Shown: one piece after another, positions 34,073-45,550 of the stretch
Numbering within the stretch: the stretch's first letter is position 1
Layout: each line of letters starts with the position of its first letter
DNA from: Isochrysis galbana
Lineage: Eukaryota > Haptophyta > Isochrysidales > Isochrysidaceae
NCBI GenBank assembly: GCA_018136815.1
Contig: CM030932.1
Coordinates: 812,081 to 876,080, forward strand
Reading direction: 5' to 3'
DNA: 64,000 bases
Notes under the pieces: generated by a model
The model's database searches: none
What the model was told of the DNA's origin: nothing
What the model saw: the letters and a program-made list of their open reading frames with translations, nothing else
Translations under genes and position numbers: made by a program

Positions 34073-35823
34073 ATGGGCAAGGGCGGCTCCGCCTCCACCA
34101 CCACCAACGCCCCGCGCACCGATTTCCTCTGGGACGAGGGAGATGAGCCCCACGCCTCGCGGAGGAAGGCGATCCTCAAGGCGCACCCGGAGGTCTCTCG
34201 GCTCCAGGGCCCTGAGCCGGCTTCAAAGTGGCTATGTCTCTTCTTGTTGGTCATTCCGCAGATTTACTTGAGCGTCGCAACCGCTCGGCTCGGCTGGGTC
34301 AGCTACCTGCTCGTCGCGTATGTGTTTGGGGCGACGATCACGCAGGTGAGGGAACGGGTGTTGTGGGGGGGGCGGGGGCGGAGGGGGTGTGTGTTGGGGG
34401 GGGGGGGGGCGAAGGGGTGGGCGAGTGGGGGGGGGGGGGGGATGGAAGATGAGAGCGCGCGCAGGTGGGCGACAAAGGGGCGGGTGGGGAGACGGAGGAG
34501 GGGGGAGGAAAGGAGGGGGGGGGGAGTTGGCAAGCGGCAGATTGGGGAGGGAGGAGGGAGCGGAGCGTGCGAGGGTAGATGGACGGAAAGCATGGCGAGA
34601 GGGGCGAAAGGAGAGTGTCCTCCAAGTGCTTCCGCCTCTTCATGCCGGTAATGCCCCGCCTGTGCGTGTCAATCGCTTGGCTTAGTTGCGTCAGCTGTTG
34701 GGTTGTGGTGTGCATCTTTGGGGCAATGATCAAACGGCTGGTTGGCGTTGGGCGAGCCATATCCAGGGAATTGGAGAGGGGGCGACGGCGAGAGGTCAGG
34801 ACCAACTTGGGACGGGGGGTGGGGGGAGCAGGAGTTCACGGTTGAGGTTCTTGTGCCACTGTGGAGGCTGAGGGGTGTGTCGCTTGCCCCACATGTGCAT
34901 GTTGGGGGGGTAGGGGGTGCATGTGCGCGGGGACCACTCCCCCGCACCGCCCTGTCCGCCGCCGGGCGTGTGCGCCTGCTCTCAACAGGCGAGACAATAA
35001 TGTGCCCGGCCCCCCGCTTGCAGGCGCTCTTCCTCGCGATCCACGAGCTTGCGCACAACCTCTTCTTCAAGACGCCGCTCTACAACCGGCTCTTCTCGTT
35101 CGTTGCCAACTGGCCGATTGGCATCCCGTACACCATCCCTTTCCGCGGCTACCACCTGGATCACCATAAGTTTCAGGGCGTCGATGGCATCGACACTGAT
35201 ATCCCATCGCGGCTCGAGGGTAGGATCGTCCGTGGGCCAGTGACCAAGGCCATTTGGGCCTGCTGCCAGATCCTCACGTACGCGCTGCGGCCAGTCTTCA
35301 TCAAGCGGCAGGAGATTACGAGGATGCACATCTACAACTGGATCTCACAGATCGCCTTCGACGGTGTGATGCTCTACTTTTTTGGTTGGCGCCCCCTCGC
35401 CTACATGGTGTTGTGCATCTTCCTCGCAGGCGGGCTCCACCCCTGCGCCGGCCACTTCATCTCGGAGCACTACGTCTTCCCACACCTCTCGGCCACGCAG
35501 GTGCGCGCTGCCGTGCCAGCGAGCCCACTCGGCACGCGCCGACTCAACTTCCCTCAACCCAACCCCCGGCGCCCTTGCAGGAGACCTACTCCTACTACGG
35601 CTGGCTCAACCTACTGACTTGGAACGTCGGCTACCACAACGAGCATCATGACTTCCCGTACGTCCCGTGGTCTCGTCTGCCCGCCCTCAAGGCGACAGCT
35701 CCCGAGTTCTACGATAATCTCGCGCAGTGCGAGTCATGGACGGGTGTGATTTGGGACTACATCACGCGCGACGACGTCGGGCCGTTCAACCGCGTCAAGC
35801 GCATGACGACAAAGGACGAATGA
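34073..35823 (+). CDS. Sphingolipid delta-4 desaturase (dihydroceramide desaturase)
   Basis: Di-iron membrane enzyme of the endoplasmic reticulum that inserts the delta-4 double bond of ceramide. Exons 34073-34345, 35024-35500 and 35581-35823 (TGA) give 330 aa, close to the 323 aa of human DEGS1. The three histidine boxes are complete: HELAH (98-102), HLDHH (135-139) and HNEHH (269-273). Family landmarks include TDFLWDEGDEPHASRR at the start, RLEGRIVRGPVTKAIW and YYGWLNLLTWNVGYHNEHHD. Hydrophobic spans flank the boxes. Intron 1 (34346-35023) is G-rich and contains a decayed copy of the exon 1 membrane segment. The ATG follows a long polypyrimidine tract, probably the 5' untranslated region or promoter. 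Confidence 0.93.
34617..34738 (+). pseudogene. Exon 1 relic inside desaturase intron 1
   Basis: Translated in frame, this intronic stretch reads SSKCFRLFMPVMPRLCVS, then AWL, VS and CIFGAMIK. It aligns residue by residue with the exon 1 end (ASKWLCLFLLVIPQIYLS...VFGATIT, 34221-34343). One residue is deleted, and no splice donor stands at the position corresponding to the exon 1 end. It is a diverged tandem duplicate of the transmembrane-coding part. Confidence 0.75.
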
Positions 35824-38088
35824 ATCAGCAGACTGGGTTGTGGTTTCCCGCTCAGTTCCGCCAGTCCTGGTGACCACCAGCGGAGCAGGGCGCTGACTGG
35901 TCGCGTGCGCCGTGCGGTGTCGCGCTGGTCGCGCCCGCGTGGTGTGTGCGTCTTTCTGGATGCGTGAGCGCGAAATCTGCATCATCGGGGTGGAGATCGA
36001 CCGTTTGTTGGTCTCTATAATGGCCGCCTGTTGATTGGGCCAGATCCAAACTGGGAGTATGGTAATATGGCTCGTCTTGTAGACCGGGATTGCTGGTGCA
36101 TCTTCTGGGCTTTCAGAGCCGTAGCGTCCTGCGGGGTCGCTGGTGAATTTTGCGCGCTTCATTGGCGCTGTCTCCGCGGCGCTTTGTGATATGGCTGGGC
36201 GCGGGTGCGTGACTCCTCAGGGCCCACAGAGGCGCGGGCCACATCGCCACATCCAGCTCTTATCTACGTTTACGTATGTTGTAAGTTGTTTTTGGTTGTT
36301 ATTGTTATTTGCTATTCCGACGAACTCCTGGAGTGACAGCCAGCCACGCAAGGGCCAAGTCCCGCCATCCCGCCTCCATCCCTGGTCCCTGGATGAGGTG
36401 GAGCCCGTCTTTCCATCTAGGGCTCCCCCAGCCGCGCCCTCCCTCCTCTCCGTCGCCGGTTGAATGTGTGGCAACGTTCAGTTCGTCAAAAGGGCCATGG
36501 GAGTGGGGGGGCTTTCGAAAGTTTGCGCTACACGTGAATATTACTACTACTACATAATGTTTTCCTCGGGCATGGTGCGAATCATGCTGGCGCACCTTAG
36601 CGCGCGGGAGGTTGTCTCGTGCATCCGCAAGCGCAAGCCAGCATGATTCGCCCGACAATCTCCCTCGCCCGAGCAAAGATAAAGCGATAATCTCCCTCGC
36701 CCGAGCAAGTGGCCGCGGCTCGCCGCGGCCCTTCCCGCTCCTGGGCATCTGGCGCCCCCGTCTTCTCTTACCCAAATAGGTCGAGAAGACACGTAAACAC
36801 CGGAGGGGAGAGCTGCCGCTCCCCCCTCCCCTTCCTCTTCCCTTTTTCCTCCTCTCTTCCCTGCGGCGGGGGCCCATGGCGCGCGCCTGCGGCCCCTCTC
36901 CAGGTCTCCAGGTCCCCAGCTGGCCTGCAAGGGCCTGAGAGCAGAGCTCAGGGGGCAGGTGAGGCTGGGGCATGGCCCTGGCCCCTCTTGCCTCTCCCTC
37001 GCTAGCGCTCCGCGGCCCTGCAGGTCGACTGGAGCTGGCTGGGGGGTCTTGATCAGGGGGCCCAGGGGGAGGAGAGGCTGGTCAGAGCGATGGGCTGGCC
37101 ACGACAGGCCAGGGCGGGCGAATCAGGCGTGCCTGTGGGGAGAGGGATGGGTCAGCATGGCAGTGTGATCCTGGCAGGCCATCAGGCCTGCCAGGAGAGT
37201 GGGTGGTACCTCCCCCATGGCAGGGGAGGAGTGGAGAGGGAGGGGGCTCGTGCCCCCCCATGGGCGAACTAAGTATAAACTTAGTTGCGCTCCGCTAATA
37301 CATATGGCTGGCGGCACGGCACGTCGCCGGCGCCAGCGCGCGTTCATTTCATGCGTGCTCATCCGCACGAGGTACGAATAAGTAAATGATCGACCGCACG
37401 CAACATGTGCAGCAAAAGGAAGGTATGCACGCTAAGGATCGCGACGCAGACAACACATGAAAGAGGGCGGCCAGGGCGCGCATGGCGAGGCATGAGCGCA
37501 CCCGTCGCACTCACTCGCACACATCGCCTCTGTTCCAACCGTAAGCAGACAGCGCGCAATGGAGCAACCTCGGCCGACATGCTGCTAGAGCCCCTCGTGC
37601 GCCAAGTCGTGCCGTGGCCTCATAAGTGCATCGCAGTTCGTGCCCCTCCGCTCGAGTTGGTGCGTGGGGGAGAAATCTCCAGCGCGGTAAGACGGGAGGA
37701 TGGGGCGGCAGCGTGGAGCGGAGAGAGAGGGGTCGTGCCCTCTTGCTCCCCCTCCGGCTCCCTCTCTCTTTCTCAATCGCGCACAAGGGACCATTTGACA
37801 CAGGGAAGAAGTTGACACTGGACGAGGGGCCGGAGCACCATCGCACTCACTAGTGAACCTTGGTTTTTCAGACCTCGCTTGTAATAAACAGCGTAGTGGA
37901 ACAAGCTCGACCGACACACTCGAAGAGCCCGCCCTTGGCGCTCTGCCTCATGCCATGGGAGTCCGCGCCTTGCGCTCTGCCTCATGCCATGGGCGAGAGA
38001 CGAGGACGGCGCGGCAGGCGGGAGCGGTCGTACCCTTCGGTGATGGGTCAAGCACGGAGCAAGCATTTACGGCGCTCAAGCTCCGGTC
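35824..38088. other. Gene-free stretch between convergent genes
   Basis: No conserved protein was found. Small features: perfect 15-base inverted repeat GCGAATCATGCTGGC (36577-36591) / GCCAGCATGATTCGC (36637-36651); direct repeat of AATCTCCCTCGCCCGAGCAA (36657-36676 and 36690-36709); the dispersed repeat at 37170-37285; two related 90-base segments about 337 bases apart (around 37490-37580 and 37825-37917); and a 34-base-period duplication of GCGCTCTGCCTCATGCCATG (37938 and 37972). Confidence 0.5.
37170..37285 (-). repeat. Dispersed repeat, inverted partner of 505-640
   Basis: On the minus strand it reproduces the 505-640 order: TTATACTT word, GGGGGGCACGAGCCCC, CTCTCCACTCCTCCCC, GGGGGAGG, CCACCCA, CTCCTGGCA. 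The copy also carries AACTAAGT/ACTTAGTT (37268-37287) and GGCAGGCC/GGCCTGCC (37174-37193) inverted repeats. Confidence 0.6.
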
Positions 38089-41000
38089 CTAGAGCATGCC
38101 TGTGTAATGCTTGCTGTTCGCCACGGGCGCGGCCGAGAAGCGGTCTTGCGAGGCGCCAGTTGGGAACGGGTCGACCGCCTCGTCGATGACATCAAGGTAG
38201 GACGTGAACGACGTGTGCGCCCACGCAACTTGCCGTTCGGAGCCTGTGCTCTTCGGGCGGTGGCCAAGGGGGTGGGCTCGCTGCGGGACCGCAGCGGGTT
38301 CGTCGTCCGGCGCGTCGACGAGGCTGGCCGACTCTTCCTCAAGCTCGTCGAAGACGCACGAGGAGCGGGCGGAGGGATCGTCGAGCTCGGCTAGGCAGAA
38401 CGCCTCGGCGCACGCGGACGAGCGCTGTGATAACGGCACGGCTAACTGCGCATCGTCGTAGTCGGCGAGGGACGACAGGTCGGAGCCAAACGACTTGCGA
38501 GCAGACGGCGCGGGTTCTGATGGACGGGAGACCGGGAGGAAGGGGTTGGGCCGCAGCGCGACGGGGGCGTCGGCGGCCTTGGGCGGCATGGGAGGTTCCG
38601 TGCCGTCACTGCTCAGGTGAAATCCGCGGCGTAGTTGGTCCCATAGCCAGGCGACGGACGACGCGCTAGACGCGCGCGCATCCCCCGCACCGTGGGGAGT
38701 GGCGGACGCACGCTCCATCCGGCCTGTGGGCTCGTCAAGCGCAGCGGACGCAAGGCCCTCGGAGCGGGCGGAGGCGGCGTCGTAGCCTTCGAGGAAAGAG
38801 AACTGTGCCGACGCCTCGGAGGACGGCTTGCTCGCGCCATCAAGTCGCAGCTCACGCGCAGCACGGCCACACGCTGAGAGGCTCGCGAGAGCTTGGTGTG
38901 TGGGCGCGCTGTACATGCCGTCGGCCTCTGATCGGCTCGAGAGCTCATCGCACGGGGCGGGCGCGCCGGCCTCGGAGCGCATCGATGGCGCGTTGTACCC
39001 GCCCATGAAGGTGAAGGCAGAGGACGCCTCCGAGCGGGCCGACGGCAGGTCAAAATCGAGGACGCATACGGGCGACATCTCGGAGCGGTTCGAGTCGTAT
39101 CCCTTCATACACGAGAAGCGGGGTTCGATGGAGGAAGCGGCGGCGGCGGTGCTGCCAGGCGACGACGCCGAGCTCCTCCAGCGTGCGTGCCACGGCGAGA
39201 TGCGCCGGAAGACCTGCGTCCTGCGCTGTGCGGGCGGCGTGGATGGCATGTGCCGGCGCGGCGCTGGTGTCGAGAAGATGTTGCGCGAAGGGGGTGCGCT
39301 GTCAGGTGAGGTAGCACTCTCGCGCGGCTCGTAATCCGATTGGGGACGCGGCGAGGCTGGGGCCGACCGCGCCCGTCGTGCCGCCGCCGGCGTGCCGTCG
39401 CCCACCAAGATGGGCGGCGGGCGTGCCGCCTCACGTGCGGCTTGCGTGGGAAAGGCGGCGGCGGGGGCACGCAACGCCGAGGCACGCCTGTCGCCGACGG
39501 TCGAGGTGCGCGCTATCGAAGGTAGCCGGGAGGCCGTGGGCGTCATCGTCGGCGGTGACATCGCCTCAGGAGTCGCGGCCTTAGCAGTCGCGGCCGTAGG
39601 CGCACCGGCGGCGGCAGGCGAGCCGGGCGTAGGCGGCTGCGCAGGCTGCCCTGACGGTTCGGCGCTAGGCGCGAGCGGCGCAACAGGCGCGCGTGTGGGC
39701 ACCACCGGGATACGGCGCGAGCGGCGCGGCGAGCCATGGAGCAGAGCGGGGAGCGACTGGGTGCGCTGAAGCGCCGCCGGCGCCGGCTCTGAACCTTCGG
39801 TTTCGTCGACTATCTCGAGACTCCGAGCGGAGCGGAGGGGCGGGATGCGCTGCGGGAGCACGCTGTCTTGCTCGAGCGGCGCTGCGGCTGCCGTCTTGCC
39901 GGCCGACTGACCCTTCGCGTGCTGCTCGGACAAGCCAGGATTGCGCTTGTGCTGCTGGCCCTCATCGCCACCAGGAACGGGAGAGGAACGTGAGGGCTTG
40001 CGTAACCCGAGGCCGAGCGCCGCTTTACCGCCCGGGAAGCCTGAATGCGCACCCCATGCGTGGACGGCGCCTTCCGCGTCAAATGCAAGCGTGTGATTGT
40101 GGCCGGCGGAGACACCGAGCACGCAGACGTGGGTGAGCGACTCGACGCGCTTGGGCGTGAGCTGGGCGGCGGCATCGCCGTGTCCGAGCGCGCCCAGTGC
40201 ACCGCGGCCCCACGTGAAGAGCTCGCCCTTCTCGGTCACGGCACAGCTGTGGTGCGGACCGACAGAGACGGCACGCACCGCGCGCCCGCGCAGCGACTCG
40301 ATCAGCCGCGGCTTGGGCGCCCCCAGGCTGCCGTGTCCTAGCTTTCCGTCGCGAATATCGCCCCATGAATAGACAGCGCCCGTGGCCGTAAGTGCCAAGT
40401 AGTGCGCGTCGCGTGCCGCCACCGCCGCCACGCGCTCACCCGCAAGCTCGGGGATGACCTGAGGCATGCCAAGCAGCGGCGGAGCCGCATCGGCGCCCTC
40501 CGCCAGCCCAAACGCGCGCACGGCGGCGCCGAAAGCGTAGACGAGGCCGTCGCGCGAGACGACGAAAGATGCGGCGGCGCCTGCCGCAACGCAGCGAGCG
40601 GGCGTCTCGCGAAGCGCCTCCACGCGCCGCGGCTTCCACAGGTCACGCGGCTCAGCCATCGGGTGGCCAAGGCACCAATCGTCGCCGCACCCCCAGGAGT
40701 AGACAGAGCCGTCGTCGGTGAGCGCGAGCGAGTGAAGGGCGCCTGCGGCGACGCTCGAGATGCGCAGCCCGCGCAGTGCGCGCACACGTGTCGGCACCAT
40801 CCGGTCCACGTTGTCACCGTGCCCCAGCTGCCCCTCGGTGCCGCGGCCCCAGGAGAAGAGCTCGCCGTTTTCTGAGATGGCGAAAGAGTGGTTGTTCCCC
40901 GCGACCACGGCGCGAAAGCGCACTCCCGCGGTGGAGCCGATCAAGATGGGCGTGTTGATCTCCCGCTTTCGCCCCTGTCTGCGCGGCCCGTGCCCCAGCT

Positions 41001-41400
41001 GCGGCTGCAGCGAGCCGTCTTCTCTCCCGCAAGAGAGGAGTTGCGCCTTCCCATCGACAAAGAGAGAGTGCGCCTCTCCCGCTGCGAGGGGTAGCGCGTG
41101 CTGCGCGCGAAGCGAGTCTCTCCAGAGGAGGAAGCCGACCCACGAGGACGCCCAGGGCGGCAGGGGCGGCGGTGGCGAGGCCTGTGGCGCGCTGGAAGCC
41201 TCAGAGAAGAGGATTGCTCTCTGGAAGAGGACCTCTGCGCAGGGAGAGGTGGGGGAGGAGGAGGAGGAAGGGGCTGGGTGCGAGGGCGGCAGACCGAAGT
41301 AGAGGGCGTGAGAGGTGCGTGCGATGGCGGAGAGGGAGGCAGTGTCCAGGTAGCCGAGGAGGACGACGAGGGTGTCGTGGGGAAGGTCGAGGAGAAGCAT
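38089..41400 (-). CDS. F-box/RCC1-repeat protein with long repetitive tail, intronless
   Basis: 1103 aa in a single exon. Residues 1-40 (LLDLPHDTLVVLLGYLDTAS and following) are an F-box-like motif. Residues about 95-430 form RCC1-type beta-propeller repeats, each marked by FSWGRGxxGQLGHG or YSWG, plus an AxxxHSLAL/NHSFAI strand. Together this suggests a substrate adaptor for an SCF ubiquitin ligase or a regulator of a small GTPase. From about 440 the protein is disordered, Pro/Ala/Ser-rich. Between about 740 and 900 it has loose repeats of the type ARSEASSAF(T/S)F(M/L)xGY(N/D)AxS. The start ATG at 41400 directly precedes the F-box. Confidence 0.85.
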   Translation of the reverse strand: MLLLDLPHDTLVVLLGYLDTASLSAIARTSHALYFGLPPSHPAPSSSSSPTSPCAEVLFQRAILFSEASSAPQASPPPPLPPWASSWVGFLLWRDSLRAQHALPLAAGEAHSLFVDGKAQLLSCGREDGSLQPQLGHGPRRQGRKREINTPILIGSTAGVRFRAVVAGNNHSFAISENGELFSWGRGTEGQLGHGDNVDRMVPTRVRALRGLRISSVAAGALHSLALTDDGSVYSWGCGDDWCLGHPMAEPRDLWKPRRVEALRETPARCVAAGAAASFVVSRDGLVYAFGAAVRAFGLAEGADAAPPLLGMPQVIPELAGERVAAVAARDAHYLALTATGAVYSWGDIRDGKLGHGSLGAPKPRLIESLRGRAVRAVSVGPHHSCAVTEKGELFTWGRGALGALGHGDAAAQLTPKRVESLTHVCVLGVSAGHNHTLAFDAEGAVHAWGAHSGFPGGKAALGLGLRKPSRSSPVPGGDEGQQHKRNPGLSEQHAKGQSAGKTAAAAPLEQDSVLPQRIPPLRSARSLEIVDETEGSEPAPAALQRTQSLPALLHGSPRRSRRIPVVPTRAPVAPLAPSAEPSGQPAQPPTPGSPAAAGAPTAATAKAATPEAMSPPTMTPTASRLPSIARTSTVGDRRASALRAPAAAFPTQAAREAARPPPILVGDGTPAAARRARSAPASPRPQSDYEPRESATSPDSAPPSRNIFSTPAPRRHMPSTPPAQRRTQVFRRISPWHARWRSSASSPGSTAAAASSIEPRFSCMKGYDSNRSEMSPVCVLDFDLPSARSEASSAFTFMGGYNAPSMRSEAGAPAPCDELSSRSEADGMYSAPTHQALASLSACGRAARELRLDGASKPSSEASAQFSFLEGYDAASARSEGLASAALDEPTGRMERASATPHGAGDARASSASSVAWLWDQLRRGFHLSSDGTEPPMPPKAADAPVALRPNPFLPVSRPSEPAPSARKSFGSDLSSLADYDDAQLAVPLSQRSSACAEAFCLAELDDPSARSSCVFDELEEESASLVDAPDDEPAAVPQRAHPLGHRPKSTGSERQVAWAHTSFTSYLDVIDEAVDPFPTGASQDRFSAAPVANSKHYTGML

Positions 41401-42829
<1,429 letters not shown>

Positions 42830-43262
42830 GGCGGCCGACGACAATGCAGGCAGGGTGACCGCGGCAAGCTGCTGCGAGAACTGTGCGGCCATGGCCTGCA
42901 TTTGCTCAATATCAATATAGCGCAGCTCGACGGGGTTGATTGAGCCCCGGTGAAGCCCCCCAGCGGTCCAGCGGTACGTTCTCACCCTTCTCCTGTGCCG
43001 CTAGGTGACCCGTTTCCGTTTCTTTTTAATGTGCTGCTTCTCTTTCGAGATTCGAGAGAAAGAAAGGACGAGAGAGGGCGCTCTACAACCCAAGGTCCTA
43101 AGTAAGTCCTAGGGGTAGGGGTCCACGCTCCACGCGAAGCTTTTGACCGAAACCGAGAGACCGAGAGAACGAGAACGCGGAGAATTACAACAATAAATGA
43201 TAAATGCCGAACGAAAGTGAAGCCTTACTTACTAAGGAGTGTCGATTCGCGAATGCGACACG
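42830..43262 (-). mobile_element. Inverted, decayed fragment of the gypsy element (LTR end plus gag piece)
   Basis: Read on the minus strand, 43262 down to about 43125 matches the first 135 bases of the 55269 LTR (TGTCGCATTCGCGAATCGAC start, through GGTCAAAAGCTTCGC). About 42955-42830 encodes INPVELRYIDIEQMQAMAAQF and SQQLAAVT, matching Gag at 56640-56720 (VNPVELRYIELMQAMAAQF). The rest of the element is deleted. Confidence 0.8.
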
Positions 43263-43288
43263 CTAGCGTCTAGCGTCGCTCCGTAGCC

Positions 43289-43450
43289 TGTCGAATCCGC
43301 GATCGACCTTTTTGTTTTAGAAGTTGTTTGCGTTTCTATGTTCGCTCCTTGCAGGCTAGCCACTAGTCACCATCGCAGGGTCCTACATTCGCCCATTCGC
43401 CCTTGTTGCCCTCGCCTCCTTTGTCGCCTCCCTTGTCGCCTGCTTGCCCC
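43289..43450 (+). repeat. Second LTR-like repeat family, copy 2
   Basis: Begins TGTCGAATCCGCGATCGACC and matches 18066-18236 for about 165 bases. The sequence that follows, up to the solo LTR at 43980, has no matching partner in the window and no gene. Confidence 0.65.
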
Positions 43451-43974
43451 TCACCTTGCTGACCTCCTTGCGTGCTCCTCGCGTTTTTAGGCTAAGAAGT
43501 CGCGCGTTCAGGTATCGCCGGTGCAAGGAACAAGGAACCGCCCCCATGTGTGACCCTGATTCCCCCTCAGGTATTGGCCGTTGGATTATGTCGTGGCGCT
43601 ATCTTACTTCGGTCTTCATCAACTCACTTAAGGGCTTAAGGGCTTTCGAAAGATTCCCTCCTTATTCCTGTGCGTAACGGTCGCCCCCGTTCGGATCGTC
43701 CGTCGCCCCGTCGCTCTCTTGTCGGCATTCTCTTCCTTGTTCGGTCTGTCAGCAAGTTGCAAGTTCCTGTGCGTTCCGTGATGAGGATACGTTAGTGTGG
43801 AGTGTGGAGAGTGTTGACGTGAGTGTAGTGTCATCTCGTCGGTCCATCGGACCCTAACCGTCTGTCGTCTGCCGTTCTTCGTTCGTCGCTCTCGCTCTCG
43901 TTCTCGTTCCCGTTCTCGTCCCTCGTCCTCAACACTACCTCAATACCAAGCCTCTCCACTCCCTCAGCCTGTCA

Positions 43975-44827
43975 GCCTCTGTCGCATTCGCGAATCGACG
44001 CTCGTTAGGCTTCGCTCTTCTCTTCGTCGTTCGGTATCTATCGTTATAATTCTCTGCTTTCTCTCGTTCTCGGTCAAAAGCTTCGCTTGGATGCATGGGA
44101 TCGTGGGTTGTGGAGCGCCCTCTCTCTTTCTCTCGAAAGAGAAGGGAAGTTTCCCCACCTTTCTTCCTCCCAGGCGCCTCGCAGATAGGTTTAATTTGCT
44201 ATCTCCCCTGCGGTTCTTTATCTGCTTCTGGGGGCAATCAGGTTTAATTTACGACCTCTTCGTATCTCCCCCTTGGGCACATCGCACTTCTCTCGTCTTA
44301 TTCGGTAGGTCTCTTGGAATCCTGCGTAGCAAGATTGCCTCTCGTTTCCGTTATGGTGCGATTCCCGTTCCAGACAAGATCGCCGACAGATCGCCCTTTG
44401 GTCGTCGTCCATCGTTGTCTGATCGGAGTGTTTGGGTTTGATTTCAGTCGAGTTATGTGAGAAAGTCGTGGGGCGAGAGTCGGGGTGTTTTCCTGGGTGT
44501 CTCTGTCCGTCGTCCTGTCGTCAGTCGTCATCCGTCCTTCTCGCTCTCGTCGCTCGTCGCTCTCGCTCTCGTAACACTCAGACCCTACAATCTCGCCTCG
44601 CCTCGCCAGCCCCTGCCACCACAGCCCTCCTCGCCTCTCGCTACTCGCTCGATGTCGCTCTCGCCGCCGTCCTCGCCCTCGCTCAAGCCCGCCTGCCCGC
44701 CTTCCTCTGCTGACGGGCTTCAGCCCGTCAGCACCTCTGAAGCCGTCTCCTCCGCCGCGCCTGCCGCCGGCATGCCTCCTTCCTCATTGCCCTCAGGCCC
44801 TATGGGCCATCCTAATTCGTCAGCCTC
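43975..44827 (+). repeat. Full-length solo gypsy LTR with 5-bp target duplication (copy C)
   Basis: LTR from 43980 (TGTCGCATTCGCGAATCGAC) to 44822 (AATTCGTCA), 843 bases. It is about 95% like the 851-base 5' LTR at 55269-56119. It is flanked by a perfect direct repeat GCCTC (43975-43979 and 44823-44827). TG...CA ends and a 5-bp duplication are the standard marks of an LTR-retrotransposon insertion. The internal region has been lost by recombination. Confidence 0.92.
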
Positions 44828-45149
44828 AGCCTATCACTCCCGATCCGCCCAGCCATGTCCGCTCCGTCGTCGCGCTCGCCCTCGCCCAAGCCCGTCCTCC
44901 CACCGGCGGGGCGACCGCAAACGGCCGAGACGACGACACCACCAGCTCGCGCATCAGCCGCGAAGTGCACGCCAAGGCCGACTGGTCCGGCCCGCTCAGC
45001 TCCTCCACGATCGGACGCAGCGCATCGGCGGGCACGTCGCTCAGCGAGAGGGCCAACCACAGCCTTAAACAATCGCAGGCTTGGCGCAAGGCGAGGAGGA
45101 CGAGCCCACTCAGACAGATCAGACCCAGCGAGAGGAGGTAACCCAGCAA
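44828..45149 (-). CDS. Uncertain hydrophobic ORF
   Basis: Minus-strand ORF from 45149 to a stop just inside the target-duplication edge of the solo LTR. It begins with about 35 hydrophobic residues (LGYLLSLGLICLSGLVLLAL), followed by a soluble stretch (DVPADALRPIVEELSGPDQ). The hydrophobic character continues upstream in the same frame to about 45195. Translation might come from a gene whose first part is the ORF at 45550-45119 in another frame; no splice pair joining them was found. The LTR insertion may have cut its 3' end. Family unknown. Confidence 0.3.
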
Positions 45150-45550
45150 GACGAGGAGGCAACCCAGATAGAGGAAGCACCCACCATCGACTCGGCTGGC
45201 TCCTCGACCTCCGCAACCGGCGCGATGGGAAGAAGAAGGCCTGGAGCGTCCGACGCACAGTTCTCGTTCTTCTCTTCTCCTCCCACAGGCCCGGAGTCCT
45301 CGTCGGTGGTGGTGGTGGTGGCCTCCTCGGTCGAAGAAAGGGCCTCCTCCTTAGTATCAGGAACGCGAACAGGCTCCGCCTCGTCCGCCGCGCCCTTGGA
45401 GCAGGAGGAGGAACGAGTCGTGCGAGCAGCGCTTGCGCTCGGCGTCCAGTCGACAGGTGGCCGTGTCGAGAGAGTCGAACGAAGCCAGCGAGCAGGAGCA
45501 CGAGAGGAGAGGACAGAGGACCGTACGGATGCGCGCCGAGTCGCCACCAT
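45119..45550 (-). CDS. Uncertain acidic ORF
   Basis: 143-aa ORF with a basic N-terminus (MVATRRASVRSSVLSSRAPA) followed by an acidic, Ser/Thr-rich middle (TKEEALSSTEEATTTTTDED). The first 30 residues look like an organelle-targeting sequence. It overlaps the hydrophobic ORF at its 3' end in another frame. No family recognised, and the opposite strand is also open. Confidence 0.3.
   Translation of the reverse strand: MVATRRASVRSSVLSSRAPARWLRSTLSTRPPVDWTPSASAARTTRSSSCSKGAADEAEPVRVPDTKEEALSSTEEATTTTTDEDSGPVGGEEKNENCASDAPGLLLPIAPVAEVEEPAESMVGASSIWVASSSCWVTSSRWV

Noticed and set aside
36143-36473. ORF with a hydrophobic run (FTYVVSCFWLLLLFAIP)
   Set aside because: Short hydrophobic run in otherwise unremarkable sequence, with no splice signals or similarity to support a gene.
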